Origin: Kitasatospora sp. NBC_00240
GTDB taxonomy: Bacteria; Actinomycetota; Actinomycetes; Streptomycetales; Streptomycetaceae
Direction: 5' to 3'
Assembly: GCF_026342405.1 (NCBI RefSeq)
Contig: NZ_JAPEMU010000001.1
Location: forward strand, 4,030,001 to 4,094,000
DNA: 64,000 nt
Numbering within the stretch: the first letter of the stretch is position 1; the number at the start of each line of letters is the position of its first letter. The notes beneath the pieces were generated by a model. The model ran no database searches. It was not told the DNA's origin and saw only the letters and a program-made list of their open reading frames with translations. Shown here piece after piece: positions 1 to 8,044 of this stretch. A program made the position numbers and the translations under genes.

Positions 1-219
1 GCCAGCACCGAGTCCGGCCCGGACGCGGCCCGGCAGAACGGCTGGGAGGTGGCGCACTGGGCGGTGACGCACGCCCAGCAGCTGGGCATCAGGACGGTCG
101 CCTACGACGGGAAGATCTGGCGGATGGCCAAGTCCGCGGACGGCTGGAAGCCGCAGGCCTCGGGCACCTCGACCAGCCTGGTGCTGGTCTCGCTGGCCGC
201 GAACACCGCGAAGAGCTGA
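1..219 (+). CDS. C-terminal fragment of a conserved actinomycete cell-envelope protein (5' end outside window)
   Basis: Reading frame 1 is open from the first base to a TGA at 217-219, giving the last 72 residues of a protein that starts upstream of the window. The segment contains WEVAHWAVTHAQQLGI followed by YDGKIWRM and DGWKP. This resembles the C-terminal domain of the ARB_07466-like family seen in many Streptomyces secreted or membrane proteins, often mislabelled 'heavy metal transporter'. The His-rich end of that family (HxxHVH) is not present here; the protein ends in a short Ser/Thr/Leu-rich tail. The family assignment is from memory and tentative; the coding status is secure from the frame and codon bias. 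Confidence 0.6.
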   Translation, partial: ASTESGPDAARQNGWEVAHWAVTHAQQLGIRTVAYDGKIWRMAKSADGWKPQASGTSTSLVLVSLAANTAKS

Positions 220-571
220 TCCCGCCCGGGACGGCCGGGACGGGGCGCGCGACGGGTTGACGCACGGGCGATCGAGCCCCCGCCGTCCGGGTGATTCCGG
301 TCAACCCCGCAGATGGGGTACCACTCCTGCGGGCAGGCCCACCCGGGGGCGCGTCGGCGTCCGGACGACGGCCGACACAGCTGGCACGGCAAGGGAAGTG
401 ACGATTCTTCACCCGCCGCCACGGCAGGCGGAATGCCCCGAATGCCGGAATAGCGATGATGTGATCTTTAGTGACTCTTTGCATTGCGGCCCCGAAACCT
501 TCTCGCTCCTCAAGCGGTAATCAGCACGTCCGCCCGGCGGACGGGATTCACCCACACCTCTTAGGAGCACC
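220..571. other. Intergenic region upstream of secreted-protein gene
   Basis: A 352-bp spacer. Its right part (about 440-520) is clearly less GC-rich than the surroundings (a run with gatgtgatctttagtgac) and probably holds the promoter of the gene at 572. A good Shine-Dalgarno (AGGAG) lies at 563-567. Short open frames here lack coding bias. No confident promoter hexamers were found. Confidence 0.4.
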
Positions 572-1312
572 ATGTCTCTCCCCCTCAAGCGCCGGATCGC
601 CCAGGCCGCGCTGCTCGTCGCGGCCGGCGCCACCCCTCTGGTCGCTGCAGGGTCCGCATCCGCCGCCGCCGACCTGGTTCCGAGGACCGACCTGGGCGCG
701 CCCCTGACGCAGCTGGCCTCGCCGGACGCGGGCTCCACCCTCCAGCACACCACCCACGAGCTCGGCCACGCCGCCGGCACCACCGGCGCCGCCACCGTCG
801 CCGCGGGCGTGCCGGCCACCGCCGACGCCACCGGCAACATCGTCGCCGACACCCTGCCCGAGGCGAACGAGAAGACCGGCTCGCTGACCGCCCCGGTCGA
901 CAAGACCGCCGCCACCACCGGCGCCCTGTCCGGTGTGGCGAGCCAGGTCGCCCCCGCGCTGGCCGGCAAGCTCGGTCACGCCGCCACCGGCCGCAGCGCC
1001 GAGGCCCCGGTCGGCGGCCTCGGGCAGACCACCGCCGTGACCCAGAGCCTGCCCGGCGCCGGCGGCCTCGCCAACAGCGTCCCCGGCGCGGACACCCTCA
1101 CCGGCGCGCTGCCCACCAGCTCCCTGCCCACCAGCGGCCTCACCAAGGCCCTGCCCGGCGCGGACCTGCTCGGCCTCGGCGAGCACGGCGCGGCCAACCG
1201 CCTCGGCGGTGTGCCGGACCTCGGCAGCAGCTCGCCGCTCGGCAGCCTGACCGGCGCGCTCGGCCCGGTCAGCGGCCTGCTCGGCGGCATCGGCGGCGGC
1301 GGCCTCGGCTGA
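572..1312 (+). CDS. Small secreted Gly/Ala/Leu-rich protein of unknown function
   Basis: 246 residues. A Sec signal peptide is visible: a basic start (PLKRR), a hydrophobic core at residues 9-26 and a likely signal peptidase site near ASAAA (29-33). The mature part is rich in Ala, Gly, Leu and Thr, with degenerate repeats such as LPGAGGLANSVPGADTL and LPTSSLPTSGL towards the C-terminus and a Gly-rich end (GGIGGGGLG). There are no cysteines, no transmembrane segment after the signal and no catalytic motif. Similar small exported proteins in Streptomyces are often annotated as 'ATP-binding protein' without support. ATG start with AGGAG 5 bases upstream. It faces dapC across a strong palindromic terminator. 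Function unknown; probably a cell-surface or extracellular structural protein. Confidence 0.75.
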   Translation: MSLPLKRRIAQAALLVAAGATPLVAAGSASAAADLVPRTDLGAPLTQLASPDAGSTLQHTTHELGHAAGTTGAATVAAGVPATADATGNIVADTLPEANEKTGSLTAPVDKTAATTGALSGVASQVAPALAGKLGHAATGRSAEAPVGGLGQTTAVTQSLPGAGGLANSVPGADTLTGALPTSSLPTSGLTKALPGADLLGLGEHGAANRLGGVPDLGSSSPLGSLTGALGPVSGLLGGIGGGGLG

Positions 1313-1357
1313 CCTGTCCGGTCGGTACGCACGGGGTGCACGACGCCCCGACAGCAC

Positions 1358-1397
1358 GGCGAGGGGGCCGGGAGCGATCGCTCCCGGCCCCCTCGCC
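1358..1397. terminator. Bidirectional terminator, perfect 40-nt palindrome
   Basis: Two perfect 20-nt arms (1358-1377 and 1378-1397, starting GGCGAGGGGGCCGGGAGCGA) with no spacer, lying between two convergent genes. No U-tract follows, as is common in Streptomyces. It probably ends transcription from both sides. Confidence 0.8.
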
Positions 1398-1424
1398 GTT
1401 GCATGTCCCGCCAGGACGACCGGG

Positions 1425-2585
1425 TCAGCCGCGCAGCCGCTCCACGGCCGCCGCCACCCGCTCGTCGGTCGCCGTGAACGCGACCCGGACGAACCGCTCG
1501 CCGGCCGGCCCGTAGAAGTCCCCGGGCGCCACCAGGACGCCCAGGGCGGCGAGCTCCGCCACCGTCTCCCAGCAGGGCCGGTCCTGGGTCGCCCACAGGT
1601 ACAGGCTGGCCTCGGAGTGCTCGATCCGGAACCCGTACGCCTCCAGCGCCCCGCGCAGGGCCGCCCGGCGGGCCGCGTAGCGCCCGCGCTGCTCGGCCAC
1701 GTGCGCGTCGTCGGCCAGCGCGGCCGCGGTGGCCGCCTGCACCGGCGCCGGCACGATCATGCCGCCGTGCTTGCGGATCTCCAGCAGCTCCCGCACCACC
1801 ACCGGGTCGCCCGCCACGAAGGAGGCGCGGTAGCCGGCCAGGTTGGACCGCTTGGACAGCGAGTGCACGGTGAGCAGGCCCTCGTGCCCGTCGCCGCAGA
1901 TCTCCGGGTGCAGCACGGAGACCGGCTCGGCCTCCCAGCCCAGCTCCAGGTAGCACTCGTCGCTGACCAGCAGCGCCCCGTGCTCCCGGGCCCAGGCCAC
2001 TGCGGTGCGCAGCTCGTCCGCGCCGAGGACCCGGCCGGTCGGGTTGGACGGCGAGTTCAGCCAGAGCAGCCGGACCCTTGCCGGGTCCAGCTCGTCCACC
2101 GATTCGTACTCGACCGGCTCCGCGCCGCAGAGCCGGGCACCGACCTCGTACGTGGGGTAGGCCAGCCGCGGGTAGGCGACCTGGTCGCCGGGGCCGAGCC
2201 CGAGCTGGGTCGGCAGCCAGGCCACCAGCTCCTTGGAGCCGACGGTCGGCAGCACGGCCTGCGGGCCGATCTCGGCGCCGACCCGGCGGCGCAGCCAGCC
2301 GGCGATCGTCTCGCGCAGCTCCAGCGGGCCCCAGACGGTCGGATAGCCGGGCGTGTCGGAGGAGGCGGCCAGCGCCTTCTGGATCACCTCGGGGACCGGG
2401 TCCACCGGGGTGCCGACCGAGAAGTCGCAGATCCCGCCGGGGTGGGCGAGCGCGGTCTTCTTGTACGGCTCCAGCCGGTCCCAGGGGAACTCCGGCAGAA
2501 GGTCCGACAGCTTGTTCTTCATGAACGGGCGGCGCGCCGCCCCGGAGTGACCCGGGAGCGGCGCGCTCGTGTCGTTACTGCTCAC
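1425..2585 (-). CDS. dapC: N-succinyldiaminopimelate aminotransferase (actinobacterial DapC)
   Basis: A fold-type I PLP aminotransferase of 386 residues. In the succinylase branch of lysine/DAP synthesis it transfers an amino group from glutamate to N-succinyl-2-amino-6-ketopimelate. Visible class I/II motifs are the FPWDRLEPYKK start typical of actinobacterial DapC (32-43), NSPSNPTG (177-184), SDECY (208-212), the PLP lysine in HSLSKRSN (K245) and the substrate arginine in AGYR (R253). The annotated GTG start has no convincing RBS. An ATG at 2522 would give MKNKLSDLLPEF, closer to the usual family start, and is a real alternative. It sits 17 bp behind fdxA, so the two are probably one operon, a pairing known in actinobacteria. 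Confidence 0.9.
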   Translation of the reverse strand: MSSNDTSAPLPGHSGAARRPFMKNKLSDLLPEFPWDRLEPYKKTALAHPGGICDFSVGTPVDPVPEVIQKALAASSDTPGYPTVWGPLELRETIAGWLRRRVGAEIGPQAVLPTVGSKELVAWLPTQLGLGPGDQVAYPRLAYPTYEVGARLCGAEPVEYESVDELDPARVRLLWLNSPSNPTGRVLGADELRTAVAWAREHGALLVSDECYLELGWEAEPVSVLHPEICGDGHEGLLTVHSLSKRSNLAGYRASFVAGDPVVVRELLEIRKHGGMIVPAPVQAATAAALADDAHVAEQRGRYAARRAALRGALEAYGFRIEHSEASLYLWATQDRPCWETVAELAALGVLVAPGDFYGPAGERFVRVAFTATDERVAAAVERLRG

Positions 2586-2602
2586 AGCTCAGCTGCCACC
2601 GA

Positions 2603-2929
2603 TCAGTGGTCGGCGTTCTGCGGCGGCAGAGCGGCGATGAACGGGTGGTCGCGCTCGATCAGGCCGAGCTTCGAAGCACCACCGGGCGAACCGAGGTCGT
2701 CGAAGAACTCGACGTTCGCCTTGTAGTAGTCCTTCCACTCCTCGGGAGTGTCGTCCTCGTAGAAAATCGCCTCGACCGGGCACACCGGCTCGCAGGCACC
2801 GCAGTCGACACACTCATCCGGGTGGATGTAGAGGGACCGCTCGCCCTCGTAGATGCAGTCGACCGGGCACTCTTCGATGCACGCCTTGTCCTTGACGTCG
2901 ACACAAGGCTGCGCGATGACGTAGGTCAC
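2603..2929 (-). CDS. fdxA: 7Fe (3Fe-4S/4Fe-4S) ferredoxin FdxA
   Basis: 108 residues, a cytoplasmic electron carrier. By alignment to Azotobacter-type 7Fe ferredoxins, C9, C17 and C50 should bind the 3Fe-4S cluster, and C21, C40, C43 and C46 the 4Fe-4S cluster (CVDCGACEPVCP at 40-51). C25 is the usual extra cysteine. The acidic C-terminal extension (YEDDTPEEWKDYYKAN) is typical of the long actinobacterial form. The GTG start at 2929 is preceded by AGGAGGAAC with ideal spacing, which rules out the longer in-frame readings upstream. It is the first gene of the fdxA-dapC operon and diverges from the GNAT gene. Confidence 0.95.
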   Translation of the reverse strand: MTYVIAQPCVDVKDKACIEECPVDCIYEGERSLYIHPDECVDCGACEPVCPVEAIFYEDDTPEEWKDYYKANVEFFDDLGSPGGASKLGLIERDHPFIAALPPQNADH

Positions 2930-3059
2930 GCTGTCGTTCCTCCTCGGAAGGGCTGGCCGCCCCAAACTGTATTGCTCGCGTGCGCGGGTGAGCGCGTGTC
3001 GTCGATGCCCGCCCCTAGTATCGCGGGTCAGGGACCGCAAATGCACAGGAGGTGCCCAG
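2930..3059. promoter_or_regulatory. Divergent promoter region fdxA / GNAT gene
   Basis: A 130-bp spacer between divergent genes. TAGTAT at 3016-3021 is a fair -10 for the plus-strand gene, and TACAGT (minus strand, 2965-2970) is a possible -10 for fdxA. Neither has a clear -35. This is inference from hexamer resemblance only. Confidence 0.3.
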
Positions 3060-4097
3060 ATGGCGGGTGGAGGTTCGGCCGAAGGCCGGCCGGAGGTCCG
3101 GATAGACCGCTCTGACGTGGGACGACGCGTCTCGGCACGGCGCCTTTCGGAGTTCGTGGACGACAGGCCGGTGTTCCGCGATGTGATCGGTGTGCTCACA
3201 TCCTGGGACGATGCCGGGCTCACCGTGACCCCTCGAAGCGGCGCGCCGGTCACCTTTCCGGAGAACGTCCTGGTCGCGGGCAAGACCGTACCGCCGTTCC
3301 CGGCCCGCCGCGCCCCGCTGCCCGCCGCCGGCCCCGTCGAACTGCAGCGGATCGCCGCCCGCGGCTGGCCCGCCGTCGAGCAGCAGCAGCTCGGCGAATG
3401 GACCCTGCGCGCCTCCGCCGGCTTCACCCGCCGGGCCAATTCCGTCCAGGCGCTCGGCGACCCCGGGCTGCCGCTGCCGCAGGCCCTGGAGGCCGTCCGG
3501 CGGTGGTACGACGAGCGCGGACTTCCCGCCTGGTTCGAGGTCACCACGCCCGGCTCCCCGGCGGACCTGACGACCGAGCTGGACCGGCTCGGCGCCGCGT
3601 ACTCCCCCACCCTGGTGCGCACCGCACCGCTCGCCGCCCTTGCCCGCGCCGGCCGGGGATCCCCGGGAGCGCCCTCCACCGAAGGCTGGCGCAAGGTGCG
3701 GCTGTCGCGCACCGCCGGCCCGGACTGGATGTCGCTCTACCGCCGGGTGACCGGCGACCCCGCGGTCGAGGCGGCCGCCCGGCAGGTCGTCCACGGCGGT
3801 CCGTCCGTCTGGTTCGCGACCGTCCCCGGCCCCGGCGACACCCCGCTGGCCATCGGCCGCTGCGTGGTCGACGGCGACTGGGCCTGCTTCGGCGCCGTCG
3901 AGGTCGCCCCGCACGCCCGCAGGTCCGGGCTGGCCACCGCGCTGATGGCGGTGCTGGCCGCCCGCGCCGCGGAGGAGGGCGCCACCGGCGGGTACCTGCA
4001 GGTCGAGGCCGAGAACAGTGGTGCGATCACGCTCTATGACGGACTCGGCTTCACGACCAGTCACACTTACCACTACGCCCGCCTTCCCCAGCGGTAA
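3060..4097 (+). CDS. GNAT-family N-acetyltransferase with N-terminal SH3-like domain
   Basis: 345 residues. The first 65-70 residues (VGRRVSARRL ... VFRDVIGVLTSWDD ... VTPRSG) look like the small beta-barrel that precedes some actinobacterial GNAT proteins. Residues about 200-345 are the GNAT fold, with the acetyl-CoA pyrophosphate loop VEVAPHARRSGLATALM near 279-296 and the C-terminal IYD/LYDGLGF-type motif (ITLYDGLGFTTSHTYHY). The substrate is not predictable. ATG at 3060 with a near-consensus AGGAGGTG at 3047-3054 decides the start against a longer in-frame reading from 2988. It is followed after 39 bp by the SirB1-like gene, so co-transcription is likely. Confidence 0.85.
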   Translation: MAGGGSAEGRPEVRIDRSDVGRRVSARRLSEFVDDRPVFRDVIGVLTSWDDAGLTVTPRSGAPVTFPENVLVAGKTVPPFPARRAPLPAAGPVELQRIAARGWPAVEQQQLGEWTLRASAGFTRRANSVQALGDPGLPLPQALEAVRRWYDERGLPAWFEVTTPGSPADLTTELDRLGAAYSPTLVRTAPLAALARAGRGSPGAPSTEGWRKVRLSRTAGPDWMSLYRRVTGDPAVEAAARQVVHGGPSVWFATVPGPGDTPLAIGRCVVDGDWACFGAVEVAPHARRSGLATALMAVLAARAAEEGATGGYLQVEAENSGAITLYDGLGFTTSHTYHYARLPQR

Positions 4098-4136
4098 CCG
4101 TCAGCAGCCTTCACCACGAAAGCCGTCGCAGCCACC

Positions 4137-5015
4137 GTGACCGAGCAGAGCAGAGCACGCTTCCGAACCGCGGCCCGGGCCGAGCACCCCGACCCGGTGC
4201 TGCTCTGCCTGCTCGCCGCCGCCGAACACACCCTGGGCCCGCACCCGTTCAACCGGGACGCCGAGGAACCACCGACCCTGGACGCGCTGCTGGCGGCCTG
4301 CCAGGCCGCGATCGAGCGGCACGCCGCCGCGGTACGCCAGGCGGTCGCCGAACGGGCGCCGGGCACCCCGGAGGCCACGGCGGCACTGCTCGCCGCCGTG
4401 CTCGGCGGGCGGGAGCGGTTCCACGGCCGGCAGTCCGACTACCGCCGACTGGAGTCCTCGCTGCTGCCCGAGGTGCTGCGGCGCCGGCGCGGACTGCCGA
4501 TCATGCTGGCGCTGGTGTGGAGCGCGGTCGCCGCCCGGGCCGGCCTGACCGTCCACGGCGTCGCGCTGCCCGGCCACTTCATCGTCGCCGTCGGCGGCCC
4601 GGCGGGCGGCGAGGACTATGTGCTGGCCGACCCGTTCCACGGCGGCCGACTGCTCGACCTGGACGACGCGGCCCGGCTGGCGCACCGCGCCGGGCACGCC
4701 TTCTCCCCCGAACTCCTCACCCCCGCGCAGCCGCTGGACATCGTCCTGCGGGTGCTCGGCAACATCCGGAACTGGGCCGCGGACCGCCCCGAGCACGCCC
4801 GCACCCAGCTGTGGGCCACCGAACTCTCGCTGCTGCTCCCCCGCCATCCGGCCCAGTTGCGACTGGAACGCGCCGAACTGCTCGTCCGTACCGGCGACTT
4901 CCTGGCCGGGGCGGCCGAGATGGACTCCTACGCGCAGATCCTGGACGCCTTCGACCCGGACACCGCCACCCGGGTCCGCCAGGACGCCCGGGCGGCCCGG
5001 CACAGGTTGAATTAG
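4137..5015 (+). CDS. SirB1-type transglutaminase-like / TPR protein
   Basis: 292 residues, GTG start. The centre matches the SirB1 (transglutaminase-like superfamily 2) fold: DYRRLESSLLPEVLRRRRGLPIMLALVW, then VHGVALPGHFIVAV and VLADPFHGGRLL. These correspond to the usual 'R.G.PI.L..ly...A...gl...gv.lPgHFl.r' pattern. The C-terminal third (IVLRVLGNIRNW ... ARTQLWATELSLLL) resembles the TPR-like helical tail of the family. The canonical catalytic cysteine of transglutaminases is not seen, as in most SirB1 proteins, so enzymatic activity is doubtful. Cytoplasmic; physiological role unknown. Probably in one transcription unit with the GNAT gene. Confidence 0.75.
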   Translation: MTEQSRARFRTAARAEHPDPVLLCLLAAAEHTLGPHPFNRDAEEPPTLDALLAACQAAIERHAAAVRQAVAERAPGTPEATAALLAAVLGGRERFHGRQSDYRRLESSLLPEVLRRRRGLPIMLALVWSAVAARAGLTVHGVALPGHFIVAVGGPAGGEDYVLADPFHGGRLLDLDDAARLAHRAGHAFSPELLTPAQPLDIVLRVLGNIRNWAADRPEHARTQLWATELSLLLPRHPAQLRLERAELLVRTGDFLAGAAEMDSYAQILDAFDPDTATRVRQDARAARHRLN

Positions 5016-5102
5016 GCTCGGCTCGCCTCCGGGGCGCTTCGATCCGGTGCCGACGGTCGTCGCTTCGTCGGTCGCTCCGCTCCCTCCCGCGCTCCTCCCT
5101 TA

Positions 5103-5355
5103 CGGCACCGGCGCGCCCCTTCGGGTCGCTCGCGGGCCTGCCCTCCCGCAGGTCACAAACCTGCGGGGTGACCCGAACGTGGGGCCGGCCCCCCGCAGGT
5201 CACAAACCTGCGGGGTCGCCCTTGCACGGGGTGCGGACACCGGCACCGGCGCGCCCCTTCGGCTCGCTCGCGGCCGTGGCCTCCCGCCGGTCAACGATCT
5301 GCGGGGTGACCCGAACGCGGGGCCGGCCTCCCGCAGGTCACCGTTTGCGGGTCGG
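5103..5355. repeat. REP-like intergenic array: duplicated ~115-bp unit with hairpins
   Basis: The segment starting CGGCACCGGCGCGCCCCTTC at 5103 recurs at 5241 (offset 138 bp) with high similarity. Inside are four hairpin modules: perfect stems CCCGCAGGT/ACCTGCGGG with loop CACAA at 5145-5167 and CCCCGCAGGT/ACCTGCGGGG with the same loop at 5191-5215, plus two decayed ones near 5283-5304 and 5330-5351. The spacer GGGTGACCCGAACG follows hairpins 1 and 3. It lies between convergent genes (SirB1-like, plus; response regulator, minus) and probably also serves as their terminator. Confidence 0.75.
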
Positions 5356-5375
5356 GGTGTTCGGCCCGGGTGGGG

Positions 5376-6008
5376 TCAGAGCCAGCCCTTCTCCCGGGCG
5401 ATGCGGACTGCCTCCGCGCGGTTGCGGGCGTCGGTCTTCTGGATCGCCATCGAGAGGTAGTTGCGGACCGTCCCCTCCGACAGGTGCAGGCGGCCGGCGA
5501 TCTCGGCGTTCACCGCGCCGTCCGCGGCGGCGGCGAGGACGTCCCGCTCCCGGACGGTGAGCGGGTTGGCGCCCTCGGCCAGGGCGGCAGCGGCCAGGGC
5601 CGGGTCGATCACCCGCTCGCCGCGCAGCACCCGGCGGATCGCCTCGGCGAGCTCGGCGGCCGGGGCGTCCTTCACCAGGAAGGCGTCGGCGCCGGCCTCC
5701 ATCGCGCGGCGCAGGTAGCCCGGGCGGCCGAAGGTGGTCGCGATCACGATCTTCGTCTGCGGGCGCCGGGCGCGCAGCAGCGCCGCCGCCTCGATGCCGG
5801 TCATGCCCGGCATCTCGATGTCCAGCACGGCGACCTGCACCTCGTGCGCGACCGCCGCGTCCACCACCTCGTCGCCGCGCGCGACCTGCGCGACGACGTC
5901 GATGTCCCCCTCCAGTCCGAGCAGTGCGGCCAGCGCCTCCCGGACCATCCCCTGGTCCTCGGCGAGGAGCACGCGCACGGACTGCCCGCCGGTCTGATTC
6001 TCACTCAT
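5376..6008 (-). CDS. NarL/DesR-type response regulator
   Basis: 210 residues. The receiver domain (11-125) has the acidic pair ED (17-18), the phospho-acceptor D63 in VLDIEMPG, T91/T92 and the conserved K113. The C-terminal LuxR-type helix-turn-helix (about 148-205) reads LTVRERDVLAAAADG ... EIAGRLHLSEGTVRNYLS. It should be phosphorylated by the kinase encoded immediately upstream and bind DNA as a dimer. It is the last gene of the ATPase-permease-kinase-regulator unit; gene order suggests it controls the adjacent exporter, possibly through the palindrome at 9155-9168. Confidence 0.9.
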   Translation of the reverse strand: MSENQTGGQSVRVLLAEDQGMVREALAALLGLEGDIDVVAQVARGDEVVDAAVAHEVQVAVLDIEMPGMTGIEAAALLRARRPQTKIVIATTFGRPGYLRRAMEAGADAFLVKDAPAAELAEAIRRVLRGERVIDPALAAAALAEGANPLTVRERDVLAAAADGAVNAEIAGRLHLSEGTVRNYLSMAIQKTDARNRAEAVRIAREKGWL

Positions 6009-6065
6009 GCGACGACCTTAGACCGGTCGGTGCCGGCTGCCGTGGGCGAGCTGCGCCCTGGCCCC

Positions 6066-7325
6066 TCAGGCCGGCGGCGCAGGCTCGGAGACCGTCCGCA
6101 GCGGCACCAGCGCCCGCAGCCGGAAGCCCTGTCCGCGGGCGCCCGGGCCGGTCTCCAGCCGCCCGCCGACCAGCGCGAGCCGCTCCTCCAGGCCGGAAAG
6201 GCCGTTCCCCGGGCCGGACTTGCCGGGCCCACGACCGTTGTCGGTGATCTCCAGGACGGCGTAGCGCTCGCCGTCGCCCTCCCAGGTCCGGTCCGCGCTG
6301 ACCGTGCAGACGGTGGCGCCCTCGCCGTGCCGCACCACGTTGGTGACGGCTTCGCGCAGGGCCCAGGCCAGCACCCCGGACTCCTCCGGGCCCAGTCCCG
6401 GCCAGCCGTCGAGCACCGAGGGGGCGGCCTCCAGGGTGACCTGGGCGGCGGCCAACGCCGTCCGGGCGGCCGCCAGTTCGACCGGCAGGGTGGGCCGGCG
6501 GAAGCCGCTGACCGCCTCCCGGACGTCCACCAGGGACTGCCGGGCCACCGACTCGATGTCGGCCACCTGCGCCCGCGCCGCCTCCTGCTTGTCCTGGTCC
6601 ATGAAGCGGCCGGCCAGTTCGCTCTTGAGCGTGATCAGCGACAGCGAGTGGCCCAGCAGGTCGTGCAGGTCACGGGCCAGGCGCAGCCGCTCCTCCGAGG
6701 CCGCCAGGTGCGCGACGGCGGCCCGGGCCTCGCGCAGCTCCTGCATGGTGGCGATCAGCCGCTGCAGGCCGGTCATCGCGAGGCCGCCGAGGAAGCAGGG
6801 CAGGATGATCGCGACCAGGGTGTCCGGGTCGGCCCGGGTGAGCAGGGCGACGACGAGCGCCAGCACCGTGGTTGCGCCCACCCCGCGCAGGCCGAGCCGC
6901 GGCGGCAGCACCACCGCGACGCAGACCGAGGCGTAGGTGAACAGGGTCAGCCAGGCCTCGCCGAGTCCGACGGAGGTGGCCACGGCCAGCACCAGCATCG
7001 CCGCCACGAACGGGTACTTGCCACGCCAGCCGTCCGGCCTGGTCGAGCGGAAGGCCACCAGGGCGAGGTAGGCGGCCAGGAAGACCGCGAGTGCCACCCA
7101 GCCCGCGACGGTGGCCGCCGTACCGTGCGTGCCGCCGGTCAAGTCCTTGACCGGGTACACCAGGTAGACCATCCAGAGCGACATCCAGGCCAGCTTGACC
7201 ACGAGTTGGCGCCGGTTCTGCACGGCGGCGCCGGGGAGGTTGCCGTAGGAGGCGTGCCCCTGGTCGCCCTGGTCGCGGTCGTCGGGGTGGCGGGCCGGGA
7301 GCGAGGTGGACATGAGCGCCATCAT
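6066..7325 (-). CDS. DesK-type sensor histidine kinase
   Basis: 419 residues. The N-terminal half has about five hydrophobic membrane segments (from WMSLWMVYLVYPV onward) and no large extracellular domain, suggesting sensing within or at the membrane. It is followed by a HisKA_3 dimerisation helix with the phospho-acceptor H221 in ARDLHDLLGHSLSL, and a HATPase domain with N-box EAVTNVVRHG and G-box DNGRGPG / GNGLSGLEERL. The start at 7325 overlaps the permease stop as ATGA, suggesting translational coupling; MSTSLPARH at 7313 is an alternative start. Partner of the response regulator downstream. Confidence 0.9.
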   Translation of the reverse strand: MMALMSTSLPARHPDDRDQGDQGHASYGNLPGAAVQNRRQLVVKLAWMSLWMVYLVYPVKDLTGGTHGTAATVAGWVALAVFLAAYLALVAFRSTRPDGWRGKYPFVAAMLVLAVATSVGLGEAWLTLFTYASVCVAVVLPPRLGLRGVGATTVLALVVALLTRADPDTLVAIILPCFLGGLAMTGLQRLIATMQELREARAAVAHLAASEERLRLARDLHDLLGHSLSLITLKSELAGRFMDQDKQEAARAQVADIESVARQSLVDVREAVSGFRRPTLPVELAAARTALAAAQVTLEAAPSVLDGWPGLGPEESGVLAWALREAVTNVVRHGEGATVCTVSADRTWEGDGERYAVLEITDNGRGPGKSGPGNGLSGLEERLALVGGRLETGPGARGQGFRLRALVPLRTVSEPAPPA

Positions 7326-8044
7326 GCCTGCTTGGCGTCCTGGCGGTACAGGTAGGCCGCCGCTGCCACGAAGAGCGCGAGGAAGCCCGCCAGCCCGGCC
7401 ACCGCCACCGTGTCCAGCGCGTGGCCGGGCTGGGTGAAGGACGCCAACTGGTTGTACAGGTAGACCGGGTTGAAGCGGGCGAAGGTCTTCAGCGACTCGC
7501 TCACCGGGAACCAGGTGCCGCCGAACAGCGCCATCAGCATGTAGACGATCATCACCATCGGCTGCACCGCGTCCGGCTGCGCGGCGTACCCGAGGGCCAC
7601 GCCGAGGGCGGCGAAGACGAAGCTGCCGAGCCACAGTGCCAGGCCGAGCCCGAGCCACTGCGCGGCGCCCAGCCGGACGCCCTCGACGGCGCCGATCGCG
7701 AACACCACCGCGATGGCCGGCAGCGTGGTGACCGCGCAGGCGGCGATCTTGCCGACGGTGTACGCCCGCCCGGGCAGGGCGGTCAGCCGCAGCTGCCGGG
7801 TCCAGCCGCTCTTGCGCTCCAGCGAGATCCGCTGAGCGCTGCCGGTGAGCACCGCGCCGACGGCGCCGAAGGTGGCCATCGACACCATGAAGTACGACTT
7901 GGCGGGTATCCCGCCGGCGATGTTGCCGCCGCTGTAGGCGCTGATGAAGAAGACGTAGAGCAGGGCCGGGTAGAGCACCGTGAACATCAGGTACCGCTTG
8001 TTGCGCAGCGTGCGCAGGATCTCCAGCTGGATCAGGGTGGTCAT
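7322..8044 (-). CDS. ABC-2 type exporter permease
   Basis: 240 residues with six predicted membrane helices in the ABC-2 arrangement: a short cytoplasmic start (TTLIQLEILRTLRNKRYL), then YLMFTVLYPALLYVFFIS, and the conserved segment ALFGGTWFPVSESLKTFARFNP preceding the last helix. It should form the membrane channel of an exporter with the ATPase encoded upstream; ATPase stop and permease start overlap as ATGA. Linkage to a DesKR-type two-component system is common for drug or lipid-stress exporters in actinomycetes. Substrate unknown. Confidence 0.9.
   Translation of the reverse strand: MTTLIQLEILRTLRNKRYLMFTVLYPALLYVFFISAYSGGNIAGGIPAKSYFMVSMATFGAVGAVLTGSAQRISLERKSGWTRQLRLTALPGRAYTVGKIAACAVTTLPAIAVVFAIGAVEGVRLGAAQWLGLGLALWLGSFVFAALGVALGYAAQPDAVQPMVMIVYMLMALFGGTWFPVSESLKTFARFNPVYLYNQLASFTQPGHALDTVAVAGLAGFLALFVAAAAYLYRQDAKQA

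Noticed and set aside
5370..7355. Long plus-strand open frame (661 codons) opposite the two-component system
   Set aside because: It is the antisense of the response regulator and kinase genes, with a biased composition rich in Arg/Gln/Gly/His and no motifs. High GC makes such shadows common; the minus-strand proteins have complete domains.
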